From contig JBEIHX010000004.1 in assembly GCA_040381075.1 (NCBI GenBank), positions 85,254 through 149,253 of the forward strand: a stretch of 64,000 nucleotides of DNA. Direction: 5' to 3'. This stretch comes from JBEIHX01 sp040381075. Lineage in GTDB: Bacteria; Pseudomonadota; Alphaproteobacteria; Caulobacterales; Aquidulcibacteraceae. Below, piece after piece: positions 17,740-26,560 of this stretch (positions are counted from its first letter, which is position 1; each line of letters begins with the position of its first letter). The translations under genes and the position numbers were made by a program. The notes beneath the pieces are model-generated. The model made no database searches. It was not told the origin of the DNA and saw only the letters and a program-made list of their open reading frames with translations.

Positions 17740-17833
17740 CGCCGGAAAATCTCCGGAAAATCGTCGGCCCGGCGCCCGCCCGGCTGGCGACGCGGCGTGT
17801 CATGCGGACGGGTGGCGCACACGGCGGGGCTGT

Positions 17834-17860
17834 GCAGGCCAGCGCATCGGATTGGCCTGC
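17834..17860. terminator. Possible bidirectional terminator hairpin
   Basis: GCAGGCCA (17834-17841) pairs with TGGCCTGC (17853-17860), an 8-bp stem with an 11-nt loop. It lies between the convergent TPR and TetR genes. No T-run follows directly, although GGGTTTT occurs about 17 nt on. The assignment is tentative. Confidence 0.4.
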
Positions 17861-17991
17861 CGGGGTTGCCGCCGGGTTTTGGGCCCGGGGGAGCAGGGGG
17901 GCCCCTTCGTCTTGGAAACCCTTGGATTGGACGGCGGCGGATCGGGCGAATGGGAGAAGCGCCGGCAGGATCAACAGGCGGCGCCTGGATC

Positions 17992-18615
17992 CTACGCAGC
18001 GCGGTAGGCCGCGACGAAAGCCTCCGCCGTCCGGTCGAGGAAAGCGGCGAGGTCAATAGGGCGCAAGCTGTCGCCGCCCAGCAGTTGCTGGTGCAGCATC
18101 ACCGTCAAAATCGGCGAGAACAGGTGGAAGGCGGCGGTGCGAAGATCGCACGTCCGCATCTGGCCGGCGGCCACATGGGCGGCAAAACGCCGCTCCAAGG
18201 CCTGCAGCGACGGCTCCAGAAGAAGCGTCAGATAGGCCTTGCCGAGCAGCGGGTGCCCAGCCCCCTCCACGATGCCGACCGCATGGGCGTGCGCAAAGCC
18301 GCCATGCTGCATGCCAGCATGGCTCAGAGCCACATAGGCACGCACCGAACTCTCAAAACCGTCCAGGGGAGCTGAAACAAAGTCGATGAACGGCGCTCCA
18401 CGCTCACCGATACGCTCCAGGATCGCGGCCACCGCCCCCTCACGGTCGCCAAAATAGTGGCGCAGCGTCGGTGCGCTGATGCCCGCGCACGCCGCGAGCT
18501 CGCGCAGGCTCGCGCGCTGCGGAGGCGCGCTGAGGGTCGCTGCGACCATCTTGTCGATGATCTCGCCGCGTTTTTCGTCGTAGTCGGGGTTTCGCTTGCC
18601 TTGTGGACGAGGCAT
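17992..18615 (-). CDS. TetR/AcrR family transcriptional regulator
   Basis: This 207-residue one-component regulator has an N-terminal helix-turn-helix (LRELAACAGISAPTLRHYFG, about residues 35-54) followed by GDREGAVAAILER, as in the TetR family. The ligand domain is alpha-helical and not assignable. The start at 18615 (MPRPQGKRNPDYDEKR) matches typical TetR N-termini better than the upstream in-frame start at 18657. It is divergent from the methyltransferase downstream, with a 400-nt spacer; its regulon is unknown. Confidence 0.88.
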   Translation of the reverse strand: MPRPQGKRNPDYDEKRGEIIDKMVAATLSAPPQRASLRELAACAGISAPTLRHYFGDREGAVAAILERIGERGAPFIDFVSAPLDGFESSVRAYVALSHAGMQHGGFAHAHAVGIVEGAGHPLLGKAYLTLLLEPSLQALERRFAAHVAAGQMRTCDLRTAAFHLFSPILTVMLHQQLLGGDSLRPIDLAAFLDRTAEAFVAAYRAA

Positions 18616-19017
18616 GGACAGCAACTCAGTTTGACGATGGCGAATCCTAAGACGCAACAGATCAAAAGCCTAGTCGCTGCGCGATTTGCGCCCAAGCCCT
18701 GGCGCAGCGTTGCAAGTGGCGGCGCCCCAGACGGCTGTGCCCCTGATGGCGGCGACCCTGGCCCCAGCATAGCCAACGCAAGCATACCCAACGCCAGCCT
18801 ACCCAACGCCAGCCTACCAGACGCCAGCGTCACCGGCGCCCGGCTTGCCAGGCGACGGCATCGACCGGCGTTGCACCCCAAAGGGCGGCGCGCGATCCGC
18901 AGCGCGCCACGGCGGCGTACGCCGGCGCACGCACCGGTCCGACCCGTCCGGCCGCACCCGCAGCCTCAGGGATCAGCCATGCGCCAGGGACGTGCGCCCC
19001 CTTGGCAAGGATCCAAC
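18616..19017. other. Spacer between TetR gene and methyltransferase
   Basis: This is a gene-free stretch of about 400 nt holding the divergent promoters of the TetR gene and the methyltransferase, and the 15-nt array at 18766-18840. In one plus-strand frame the array reads as a pentapeptide-like series, but there is no plausible start with a ribosome site, so it is treated as non-coding. Confidence 0.6.
18766..18840. repeat. 15-nt degenerate tandem repeat, five units
   Basis: Units are AGCATAGCCAACGCA, AGCATACCCAACGCC, AGCCTACCCAACGCC, AGCCTACCAGACGCC and AGCGTCACCGGCGCC. Divergence increases along the array. Confidence 0.9.
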
Positions 19018-19686
19018 ATGCATCCGCCGGACCTGAAGGACAGCCAGGCGCGCCGCGCCTTCATTCGCGCCAACACCATCGCGCGCGCCCCGCCGCATTG
19101 TCCGGAAATCATGCTGCACCTGGCCCACGACGCGCTGGAGCTGTGGCGCCTGAGCGAGGAGGAACTGGGCGCCATTGGCCTGCCCCCGCCATTCTGGGCC
19201 TTCGCCTGGGCCGGCGGCCAGGCGCTGGCGCGCTATGTGCTCGACAATCCGGATATCATCCGTGGACGCTCGGTCATCGACTTCGCCGCCGGATCCGGCA
19301 TGGTCGCCATCGCGGCCATGAAAGCAGGGGCCGCCTGCGCCTGCGCAACCGACATAGACCTCTTTGCAATCGAAGCGATCGGTCTCAACGCCTCGCTCAA
19401 CGGCATTGTGATCGAGCCCCGGGCGGGAGACATCATTGGCCAGGATTGCCCCCCTGACAGCGTCATCCTGGCCGGCGACATCTGCTACGAACAGGCATCC
19501 GCCCGTGCAGTCACGGATTGGCTTGCCGCACAGCACCAGGCCGGCCGCACAGTGCTTATCGGCGACCCCGGGAGGACATATCTGGCCAAGGACCGGCTTG
19601 TGCCAATTGCTGAATACCAGACGCCGGTGATGGCCTCGCTGGAGGATGCAGAGGTCAAACGGACCAACGTCTGGCGATTCAGATAG
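19018..19686 (+). CDS. Class I SAM-dependent methyltransferase (ETFB-lysine/PrmA-like)
   Basis: This 222-residue protein resembles the ETF-beta lysine methyltransferase / PrmA-like family. It contains LPPPFWAFAWAGGQALARYV, the SAM-binding glycine motif VIDFAAGSGMVAIAAMKAGA (about residue 88), the acidic ribose contact ATDIDLFAIEAIGLNA and a GDICYE motif near residue 160. The ATG at 19018 has AAGGA 8 nt upstream. It is convergent with the reductase gene, 8 nt apart. The exact substrate is not provable from sequence. Confidence 0.87.
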   Translation: MHPPDLKDSQARRAFIRANTIARAPPHCPEIMLHLAHDALELWRLSEEELGAIGLPPPFWAFAWAGGQALARYVLDNPDIIRGRSVIDFAAGSGMVAIAAMKAGAACACATDIDLFAIEAIGLNASLNGIVIEPRAGDIIGQDCPPDSVILAGDICYEQASARAVTDWLAAQHQAGRTVLIGDPGRTYLAKDRLVPIAEYQTPVMASLEDAEVKRTNVWRFR

Positions 19687-19694
19687 GGCGCCCC

Positions 19695-20792
19695 TCAGTC
19701 CAGGGTCGCGAGTGCGGCGGCGGTGTAGTCCATCAACTGATCATGCCGGCCGGTGCGGATCTTTTCAGCCCAGCCTGCATCCTGCAACAGTGCGCGGCCC
19801 ACGGCGACAAGATCGAACTCGTCGGCCTCAAGTCGCCGGATCAGTTCATCGAGACTTGCAGGACGCGAAGGCTCACCGCGCATGCCGCCGACAAACTCGC
19901 CGCTCAGCCCGACTGAGCCCACAGTAATCACCGGCTTGGCGGAAATCTTCTTTGTCCAGCCGGCCAGATTGAGGTGAGACCCCTCAAACTCGGGTTCCCA
20001 AAACCGACGCTGCGAGCAATGAAAGCAGTCAACGCCCGCCTCGATGAGCGGCGCCAGCCACGCTTCCAGTTCCTGCGGGGATGACGCCAGCTTCGCTGCG
20101 TAGTCCTGCTGCTTGAATTGAGAAAACCGCAGGATCAAAGCATAGTCCGGACCGAGGCGCGCGCGCGCGGCACGGATGATCTCCGCCGCAAAGCGGGTGC
20201 GGGCCACCATGTCTCCGCCGTAGCGATCCGTTCGCTGATTGGACCGGTCCCAGAAGAACTGATCGATAAGATAGCCATGCGCGCCGTGGATCTCGCAGGC
20301 CTGAAAGCCAAGATCGCGCGCGGACGCCGCCGCGCTCGCGAACGCGTCCACCGCATCTGCGATATCCTCTTCACTCATCGGCTCGCCGACCCGCTTGCCC
20401 GAACCGGACAACCCGGACGGGCCGTCGCTGCGTGCATCGGGATTTGGACCCTGACCCGGTTTGCGCATCATGCCGACATGCCAGATCTGGGGCGCCATGA
20501 CCCCGCCCGCCGCCTTGACCTCGTCAATCACCCGCTTCCAGCCCGCGAGCGCCTCCTCCCCGAAAAAGGCCGGCACATTGGCGTCAAATGATGCGCCCGG
20601 ACGGTTCGGGCTCGCGCCCTCCGATATGATGAACCCCACGCCGCCTTCAGCGCGGCGACGGTAATAGGCAGCCACATCCGCCCCAGGCGTGCTGTTGGGG
20701 CTCTTCTGACGCGTCATCGGCGCCATCACGATGCGGTTCTTGAGCGTCAATCCCTTGAATGTGAAAGGACGGAAAAGCGCGTCGACGGACAT
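19695..20792 (-). CDS. NADH:flavin oxidoreductase, old yellow enzyme family
   Basis: This FMN-dependent TIM-barrel ene-reductase of about 365 residues reduces activated C=C bonds with NAD(P)H. Visible are LFRPFTFKGLTLKNRIVMAP, MTRQKSPNSTPG, EIHGAHGYLIDQFFWDRSNQ with RTDRYGGD (substrate-binding histidine region) and FDLVAVGRALLQD (phosphate loop). The ATG at 20792 with AGGAGATCC upstream is preferred over the adjacent GTG at 20795. It follows mrp by 33 nt on the same strand. Confidence 0.93.
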   Translation of the reverse strand: MSVDALFRPFTFKGLTLKNRIVMAPMTRQKSPNSTPGADVAAYYRRRAEGGVGFIISEGASPNRPGASFDANVPAFFGEEALAGWKRVIDEVKAAGGVMAPQIWHVGMMRKPGQGPNPDARSDGPSGLSGSGKRVGEPMSEEDIADAVDAFASAAASARDLGFQACEIHGAHGYLIDQFFWDRSNQRTDRYGGDMVARTRFAAEIIRAARARLGPDYALILRFSQFKQQDYAAKLASSPQELEAWLAPLIEAGVDCFHCSQRRFWEPEFEGSHLNLAGWTKKISAKPVITVGSVGLSGEFVGGMRGEPSRPASLDELIRRLEADEFDLVAVGRALLQDAGWAEKIRTGRHDQLMDYTAAALATLD

Positions 20793-20825
20793 CACGGATC
20801 TCCTGGCGCAGCCCTGGAGCCGCAG

Positions 20826-22085
20826 TTAATCAACAAAGCGAATGCTGGGCGCAGGCTTGGCCCCGGCGCCATCCTCGAGGGCGCTCAAGACACCCTGCGC
20901 AATTGCGTAGAACGGCGCGGCCGCCGGCCCCGCCGGATCAAGCGCCGCAGGCGGGCTGCCCGCGTCAGACAATTCGCGGATCGCCGGTATAAGGGCAATG
21001 TCGCCGAGAAAAGGCGCGCCATAGGCCGCCGCCGTGCGGCGCGCGCCATCCTCGCCAAAGATATGCACGCGCCGGCCCGATGCGTCCTCGTAATAGGCCA
21101 TGTTCTGCACAACGCCGAGAATCGGCACATGGGTCTTGCGGAACATTTCCACGCCCCGGCGGACGTCCGTCAGCGCAATCTCCTGCGGCGTCGACACGAT
21201 CACGGCGCCGGCGAGGCTGACGCGCTGCGCCATCGTCAGCTGCGCGTCACCGGTTCCCGGCGGCATGTCCACGATCAGAATGTCAAGCGACCCCCAGTCC
21301 ACGTCATTCATCATCTGGGTCAGCGCGCTCATCACGATGGGACCGCGCCAGATCATCGGGGCGTCCTCATCGACCAGGAAGCCGATCGACATCGCCTTGA
21401 GACCCCATGCTTCCAGCGGCGCCAGCTTCTTGTCGGCGCCAAGCTCAGGCTTTGCGGCGGACAGACCGAGCAGACGCGGGGCAGACGGGCCATACACATC
21501 CGCGTCAAGCAGACCGACGCGCCGGCCCAGGCGCGCCAGCGCACACGCCAGATTGACCGCCACCGTTGACTTGCCCACCCCGCCCTTGCCGCTGGCGACC
21601 GCGACGATCGCGCCGACCCCAGGGATGCCTCCGCCCGCCGGCGCCGGACGCGGCGCCAGCGCCTGCGCAGCGCCAGGGTCCATCTTCACGCCTTTTTGAA
21701 CACGCACGCTCGCAGGCGCGCCCGACGCGCCCAGACGTCCCCCGCGCCCAGTCGCAGGCGGGCGCTGCGCAGCATCGGCGTGAGCTGTCAGGACAGCCGT
21801 GACGCCCGTCACCCCCGGCACGCCGGCGACCGCCTTCTCCGCCGCAAGGCGCACCGTCTCCCAGGCGGCGTCGCGCGACGCCGCCTCAACGACAAAGCCA
21901 ATTCGGCCATCCGGACGCAGCGTCAACCCACCGATCCGGCCCGCCGCCACAAGGCCCCGGCCGCTCCCGGGATCAACAATCCGGTCCAGCGCGACGCGCG
22001 CAGCGTCCAGCAGCGCAGCACCCCCAGGCTCACCGCCGGGATCGCCCACGAACCGGGAATTATCGCCGCTGGATGTTCCGCCCAT
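20826..22085 (-). CDS. Mrp/ApbC family P-loop ATPase (iron-sulfur carrier)
   Basis: This 419-residue protein has an N-terminal MIP18-like domain (about residues 25-105), an Ala/Gly/Pro-rich linker and an MRP-type deviant Walker A ATPase (ASGKGGVGKSTVAVNLACAL, near residue 163) with DADVYGPSAPRLLG and DMPPGTGDAQLT. Such proteins carry and insert Fe-S clusters. The CxxC cluster ligands of ApbC are absent: the block following NMAY reads YEDASGRRVHIFGEDG. This is a known trait of alphaproteobacterial Mrp, so it does not imply inactivity. Confidence 0.93.
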   Translation of the reverse strand: MGGTSSGDNSRFVGDPGGEPGGAALLDAARVALDRIVDPGSGRGLVAAGRIGGLTLRPDGRIGFVVEAASRDAAWETVRLAAEKAVAGVPGVTGVTAVLTAHADAAQRPPATGRGGRLGASGAPASVRVQKGVKMDPGAAQALAPRPAPAGGGIPGVGAIVAVASGKGGVGKSTVAVNLACALARLGRRVGLLDADVYGPSAPRLLGLSAAKPELGADKKLAPLEAWGLKAMSIGFLVDEDAPMIWRGPIVMSALTQMMNDVDWGSLDILIVDMPPGTGDAQLTMAQRVSLAGAVIVSTPQEIALTDVRRGVEMFRKTHVPILGVVQNMAYYEDASGRRVHIFGEDGARRTAAAYGAPFLGDIALIPAIRELSDAGSPPAALDPAGPAAAPFYAIAQGVLSALEDGAGAKPAPSIRFVD

Positions 22086-22175
22086 CGCACCGCCTTCGCG
22101 ACCAATTTGACCCGCCTGCCCGTGCCGTAGCCCCCGCTCAGGGATGGGCTGCAGCTCAGGCCAACTTTTTCTTAG

Positions 22176-22200
22176 CGCCCTTCATGCCTATGTAAGGGCG
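22176..22200. promoter_or_regulatory. Inverted repeat in the hflK leader
   Basis: CGCCCTT (22176-22182) and AAGGGCG (22194-22200) form a perfect 7-bp inverted repeat with an 11-nt spacer, about 50 nt before the hflK start and in the divergent region between mrp and hflK. The spacer holds TATGT. It could be an operator or an mRNA hairpin; neither is proven. Confidence 0.35.
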
Positions 22201-22247
22201 TCGTGCAACCGCGCGGACGCAGCAACGCGTCGTCGCAGGGGATGAAG

Positions 22248-23447
22248 ATGCCGTGGAATGACCAGTCGGGCCAGGGCCCGTGGGGCGATCGCAATAACCC
22301 GTCGGGCCCGAAAAACCCCTGGGGACAAGGCCCGTCGGGCCAGGGACCGCGGGGACCAGGCCCCGGCCAGGGCCCGGGGCGCGGGGGAGCAGACCTCGAG
22401 GAACGCCTGAAACAGCTGCGCGAGCGCTTCGGCAGATCCGGGGGCGGTGATTCGTCCGGCGGCGAATTCAACCTGCAGGGTCCCGGCAGGGCCGGCCTCG
22501 CGGTGATCGCCGGCCTCGCCGTCGTCGGCTGGTTCGCAACCGGCATCTACTTTGTCCAGGAAGGCGAACGCGCCGCGGTGCTGCGGTTTGGGAAATTCGA
22601 CCGGGAAACCGGCCCAGGCCCGCACCTGGCGCTGCCCTATCCGATCGAAGAGCGCATCCATGTCCCGGTGTCGCGCTTGAACCGCATCGAAGTCGGCGCG
22701 GAGGAACGCGGCGGCGAAGCGATCGGTCTCATGATCACCGGCGATCAGAACATCGTGGATCTGCATTTCGCGGTGAACTGGCGCGTGGGCAGTGTGGAGA
22801 ACTTCCTCTTCAATCTGGAGGACCCGGCCGCCGCGGTCGGCGGCGTGGCCGAGTCCGTGGTGCGCGAAGTGGTGGGCAAGCGCAATCTGGAGGGCGTGCT
22901 GACCGTCGACCGGGCGGAGATCGAGACCCAGGCGCGTGAGCAGATCCAGGCGACCCTTGATCGCTACCGCGCTGGCGTGCTGATCGAAAACATCACCCTG
23001 CAAAAGGCGGATCCGCCAGCCAGCGTTCTGCCGGCCTTCCGGGCAGTCGCTGCGGCCGAGCAGGAGGCCCAGACGAAAATCCAGCAGGCCACCGAGCACC
23101 GCAACAAGATCGTGCCCGCCGCCCGCGGGGAGGCCGCGCGCATCCTGCAGGAGGCCGAAGCCTATAAGGAACGGGTGGTGCGCGAGGCGAGCGGGGAAGC
23201 CCAGCGTTTCAACCTCGTCTATGACCAGTACCGCCGGGCGCCTGGCGTGACCCGCCAGCGCCTGTTCATGGAGACCATGGAGCGCGTCTACGGTGACGCC
23301 AACAAAGTCATCATCGACGGCAAAGCCGGCCAGATGATGGTGCTCCCGCCCGAATTGTTGCGCCCGCGCGCGCCAGCGCAGAGCCAGCCCCCTGTCGCGC
23401 CCGCGCCGCAGGCCCAGGCGCAAACCTCGTCACGGAGCATGAACTGA
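22248..23447 (+). CDS. hflK: HflK, SPFH-domain regulator of the FtsH protease
   Basis: This protein of about 399 residues forms the membrane complex with HflC that modulates FtsH. It has a Gly/Pro-rich cytoplasmic N-terminus (residues 1-45), one transmembrane helix (about 82-103) and a prohibitin/SPFH domain with a long coiled coil (about 270-340). YFVQEGERAAVLRFGKF and YPIEERIHVPVSRLNRIEVG are diagnostic. The ATG at 22248 (MPWNDQSGQG) has AGGGG 6 nt upstream and gives the usual MPWN start. Stop and hflC start overlap as TGATG. Confidence 0.95.
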   Translation: MPWNDQSGQGPWGDRNNPSGPKNPWGQGPSGQGPRGPGPGQGPGRGGADLEERLKQLRERFGRSGGGDSSGGEFNLQGPGRAGLAVIAGLAVVGWFATGIYFVQEGERAAVLRFGKFDRETGPGPHLALPYPIEERIHVPVSRLNRIEVGAEERGGEAIGLMITGDQNIVDLHFAVNWRVGSVENFLFNLEDPAAAVGGVAESVVREVVGKRNLEGVLTVDRAEIETQAREQIQATLDRYRAGVLIENITLQKADPPASVLPAFRAVAAAEQEAQTKIQQATEHRNKIVPAARGEAARILQEAEAYKERVVREASGEAQRFNLVYDQYRRAPGVTRQRLFMETMERVYGDANKVIIDGKAGQMMVLPPELLRPRAPAQSQPPVAPAPQAQAQTSSRSMN

Positions 23448-24319
23448 TGCGCAACTTCGCCGGCATCGCCATCGCCGTCGTCACAGCCCTCTTCGTGCTG
23501 GTGACACAGACCTTCTATGTGGTGCGCCAGACCCAGCAGGCGCTGGTCTTCCAGTTCGGGCAGGTCGTGGGCGTCATCAACCCCACGGGCAAGAACGAGC
23601 CCGGGCTGCAGGTCAAGATCCCGTTCGTGCAGAACACGGTCATCTACGACAAGCGGCTCATCCAGCTCGATTTCGAGCCGACCGAAATCGTCGCGTCCGA
23701 CCAGGAGCGCCTGCGCATGGACGCCATCGCGCGCTACCATATCGTCGACCCGCTGCTCTTCTACCAATCGGTCCGCACCATCGACACGGCGGAAAGCCGC
23801 CTCAACGGTTTCGTGTCGTCCGCCATGCGTCGGGTGCTCGGCCGGGTGACGTCGACGGACATCATCTCGGGCCAGCGCGCCGAGCTGATGCGCCAGATCG
23901 GCATTGAGGCCAACCTCAACGCCAAGCCGCTGGGGATCGCCATCACCGACGTGCGCATCCTGCGGGCCGATCTGCCAGAAGCCAACCGGGACCGGGTGTT
24001 CCAGCGCATGGCCGCCGAACGCGCCCAGCGCGCCACAGAACTGCGCGCCCAGGGCGAACAGCGCGCAACGGAAATCGTGGCCGAAGCTGAACGTGTCGCC
24101 ACGGTCACGCGCGCCGAGGCGCAGGAACAGGCAGAGCGCATTCGCGGTGAGGGCGAGGCCCGCCGCGCTGAGCTGTTCTCGCAGGCCTTCGGGCGGGACC
24201 CGCAGTTCGCGTCCTTCTACCGTTCCATGCAGGCCTACGAAAAATCGCTCCGCGGCGACAACACCACCATGGTGATCGCGCCCGATGGCGAGTTCTTCAA
24301 GCAGATGGGCGAACGCTAG
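23447..24319 (+). CDS. hflC: HflC, SPFH-domain partner of HflK
   Basis: This 290-residue protein has an N-terminal membrane anchor (IAIAVVTALFVLVTQTFYVV) and an SPFH domain. Typical blocks are QTQQALVFQFGQVV, NEPGLQVKIPFVQNTVIYDK and the Ala/Arg/Glu-rich coiled coil followed by FASFYRSMQAYEKSL and DNTTMVIAPDGEFFK. It partners HflK at FtsH. The start overlaps the hflK stop. It ends 7 nt before a convergent gene. Confidence 0.96.
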   Translation: MRNFAGIAIAVVTALFVLVTQTFYVVRQTQQALVFQFGQVVGVINPTGKNEPGLQVKIPFVQNTVIYDKRLIQLDFEPTEIVASDQERLRMDAIARYHIVDPLLFYQSVRTIDTAESRLNGFVSSAMRRVLGRVTSTDIISGQRAELMRQIGIEANLNAKPLGIAITDVRILRADLPEANRDRVFQRMAAERAQRATELRAQGEQRATEIVAEAERVATVTRAEAQEQAERIRGEGEARRAELFSQAFGRDPQFASFYRSMQAYEKSLRGDNTTMVIAPDGEFFKQMGER

Positions 24320-24326
24320 CGCCGCC

Positions 24327-24911
24327 TCACGCCCCGAGCATGCGGACCACCTCCTCGGCGGCGGCCGTCATTGCTTCGGGGCGTGACCATACCCTGAAGT
24401 CGCCGTCGGCATAGCCCTGCGCATTGGCCCGGTAGAGCAGCGCGTTGAGACGGTTCGCGCGCCTGTTGTCCCGCGTGCGCCTGACCTCTGCCGGCTGGCC
24501 CATGACGATTGAATTCGGCGGGATGACCATGCCCTCCTTCACGAAGGCATGCCCCGCGACGATCGAATTGGCGCCGATGACCGCCCCATCCATGATCGTC
24601 GCGTTGATCCCGATCAGGCAGTCCGCGCCGATCGTGCAGCCATGCAGGGTCACATGATGGGTGATCGAGCAATAGGCGCCCACGACCGCCGGCGTGCCCG
24701 CGCCGATGTGCACCATGACAAAGTCCTGGATGTTGGCCGCCTCGCCGATCTCGATGTGCAGCGCTTCCGCCCGCATGACCACATTTGGCCAGACAGAGGC
24801 GTGGCGCGCGATCCGCACCGCGCCGTAGATCTGCGCGGAGGCGTGGATGAAGGCGTCAGGATCAACAGAAACGTCCGGCCCCGCTACACGATACTCCCGA
24901 CCGCGGATCAT
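24327..24911 (-). CDS. Gamma-carbonic anhydrase-like left-handed beta-helix protein
   Basis: This 194-residue protein has the hexapeptide-repeat left-handed beta-helix of the gamma-carbonic anhydrase / PaaY-YrdA family. Repeats include IYGAVRIARHASVWPNVVMR and IGADCLIGINATIMDGAVIG. Candidate metal histidines lie in MVHIGAG and SITHHVTLHG. Activity is not guaranteed in this family; acyltransferase-like relatives exist. The ATG at 24911 has a strong GGAGGAGG upstream, which decides it over the longer in-frame start. Confidence 0.9.
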   Translation of the reverse strand: MIRGREYRVAGPDVSVDPDAFIHASAQIYGAVRIARHASVWPNVVMRAEALHIEIGEAANIQDFVMVHIGAGTPAVVGAYCSITHHVTLHGCTIGADCLIGINATIMDGAVIGANSIVAGHAFVKEGMVIPPNSIVMGQPAEVRRTRDNRRANRLNALLYRANAQGYADGDFRVWSRPEAMTAAAEEVVRMLGA

Positions 24912-25308
24912 GCCGCCTCCTCCAGCGCCGACTGCGGCGCGTCCCTTCTGTCTGACCCGCAGGCTCCTGCAGTCATGCAGATCTCCCCACGCACCCGCGG
25001 GCGCACGCCAGCGCCCGTGCGTCACAACCGCGACGATGGGCGCGCGTGGCGCGGCGACCCGCCGTCAGGACAGCGACCGCATGCGCGCAGCACAGGCCCG
25101 ACCGGACGCGGAGCACGGCGGCGGACGGACTGACCGCACGGGGGCGGTTTGGACCGACGGATATCTGGCTCGCCCCATGGCGAGCGCATATCAAGGCCCC
25201 GCGCACAGCTGCGCCGCCGCCCCCGCTCGGGCAGAGCAGGACCCCGGGGCCCCCGGCTGAACCCGCGGCGCAATCATTGGCCAGGCCCCGGCTCAGGCAA
25301 CCACCGCC
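24912..25308. other. Gene-free spacer
   Basis: This stretch of about 397 nt lies between the carbonic-anhydrase-like gene and the end of an acyl-CoA dehydrogenase gene, both on the minus strand. It should hold the promoter of the former. No RNA gene, repeat array or clear hairpin was recognised. Confidence 0.55.
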
Positions 25309-26424
25309 TCAGGCCGCGTTGCGTTGCTCCAGGCGCTTGACCAGCTTCTCCTTCCACACCGGCGGGGCCCCGGCCTGCACCGCGAGAAGCTTGGCGCGCC
25401 GGTAGTAAAGGTGACAGTCCACCGCCCAGGTGAACCCCATGCCTCCGTGGGTCTGAATATTCTCTTTCGAGGCAAGGTGATAAGCCTCGGTCGCGGCCAC
25501 CCGCGCAGCAGCCGCCGCAAGCGGAAGCTCAGCCGCGTCGGTGGACAGGGCCCAGGCCCCGTAGAAGGCGTTTGACCGCGCGACCTCGATCGCAACGTAC
25601 ATGTCCGCCAGCTTGTGCTTGATCGCCTGGAATGACCCAATCTGACGCGAGAAGGCATACCGGTTCTTGGCGTAGTCAACGGCCATCTCAAGACACGCCT
25701 GCGCGCCGCCGATCTGCTCGAACGCAAGCAGGGCTGCAGCGCGGTCGACAATGGCTTCCGCCATCACCCAGCCCTCACCCGCCGCGCCAAGCCTTTCGGC
25801 CTTGACCTTGTCAAACGTCAGGCGGGCATGACCGCGCGACGGATCCAGGGTCTTGACCGTCTCGCGGCCAACCCCGGCGGCGGCGAGATCGACCAGAACT
25901 AGGCTGAGCCCCGACCCTTCGCGCGCCAGAACGACGGCATGGGTCGCGATATCCCCATCGGTGACGGGGATCTTCACCCCGGACAGGCTCGCGCCGTCAA
26001 AACTCGCCGTTATGGAACCCGGCGTCGGCGCGCCTGGCCCTTCCGACACCGCCCAACAGCCAATCACCTCGCCAGCCGCCGCCTTGGGCAGAACCGCAGC
26101 CTTCTGGGTCGGCGAGCCGGCGCACATCACGGCTTCGGCGAAAAAGTAGACCGTGGAGGAAAACGGAATGGGCGCAAGCGCCCGGCCCATCTCCTCCGCC
26201 AGCACGCACAGCTCCAGGCGTCCAAGCCCAAGGCCGCCAAACTCCTCCGGAATGGCCACACCCAGCCAGCCGAGGTCGGCGACCTGGCGCCACAGCGCAG
26301 CGTCATAACTCCTCGCCCCATCTTCAAGCACAGCGCGCACCGCCGCGGCGGAGCTCTTGTCCGCCAGGAACTTCCTCGCCTGATCCTTCAGCGCCTTTTG
26401 GTCGTCCGAGAAGTCGAAGTTCAT
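25309..26424 (-). CDS. Acyl-CoA dehydrogenase
   Basis: This 371-residue acyl-CoA dehydrogenase superfamily flavoprotein is of the short type. Blocks include LGWLGVAIPEEFGGLGLGRL, RYAFSRQIGSFQAIKHKLAD and IQTHGGMGFTWAVDCHLYYR. Divergent short members of this sort often act as one subunit of heteromeric dehydrogenases in steroid or branched-chain degradation; no partner subunit is adjacent. The ATG at 26424 (MNFDFSDDQKALKDQ) matches the family N-terminus and has GGGAGG upstream; a longer frame to 26532 is rejected. Confidence 0.92.
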   Translation of the reverse strand: MNFDFSDDQKALKDQARKFLADKSSAAAVRAVLEDGARSYDAALWRQVADLGWLGVAIPEEFGGLGLGRLELCVLAEEMGRALAPIPFSSTVYFFAEAVMCAGSPTQKAAVLPKAAAGEVIGCWAVSEGPGAPTPGSITASFDGASLSGVKIPVTDGDIATHAVVLAREGSGLSLVLVDLAAAGVGRETVKTLDPSRGHARLTFDKVKAERLGAAGEGWVMAEAIVDRAAALLAFEQIGGAQACLEMAVDYAKNRYAFSRQIGSFQAIKHKLADMYVAIEVARSNAFYGAWALSTDAAELPLAAAAARVAATEAYHLASKENIQTHGGMGFTWAVDCHLYYRRAKLLAVQAGAPPVWKEKLVKRLEQRNAA

Positions 26425-26560
26425 CGCACCTGGCCTCCCTCGTGCGGCCGGAAGCCGCGACTGGTCGCTACAACCATAGCGCTCCCGCCGGAGCGGGGAA
26501 GCCTGACGCAACGGCATGGCGCCGCTTGCCACTCAGCGCAACGGCAGTTAGTCGCCTCGC

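Noticed and set aside
18766..18840. Pentapeptide-repeat protein encoded by the 15-nt array
   Set aside because: The repeat is short and degenerate, and the frame lacks a credible start; it lies in a spacer with other arrays of the same nature.
20826..22085. Mrp considered defective because CxxC is missing
   Set aside because: Absence of CxxC is common in alphaproteobacterial Mrp, and ATPase motifs are intact.
22188..23423. Long antisense frame opposite hflK
   Set aside because: It mirrors a well-identified gene, has no family motif and results from high GC at third positions of hflK.
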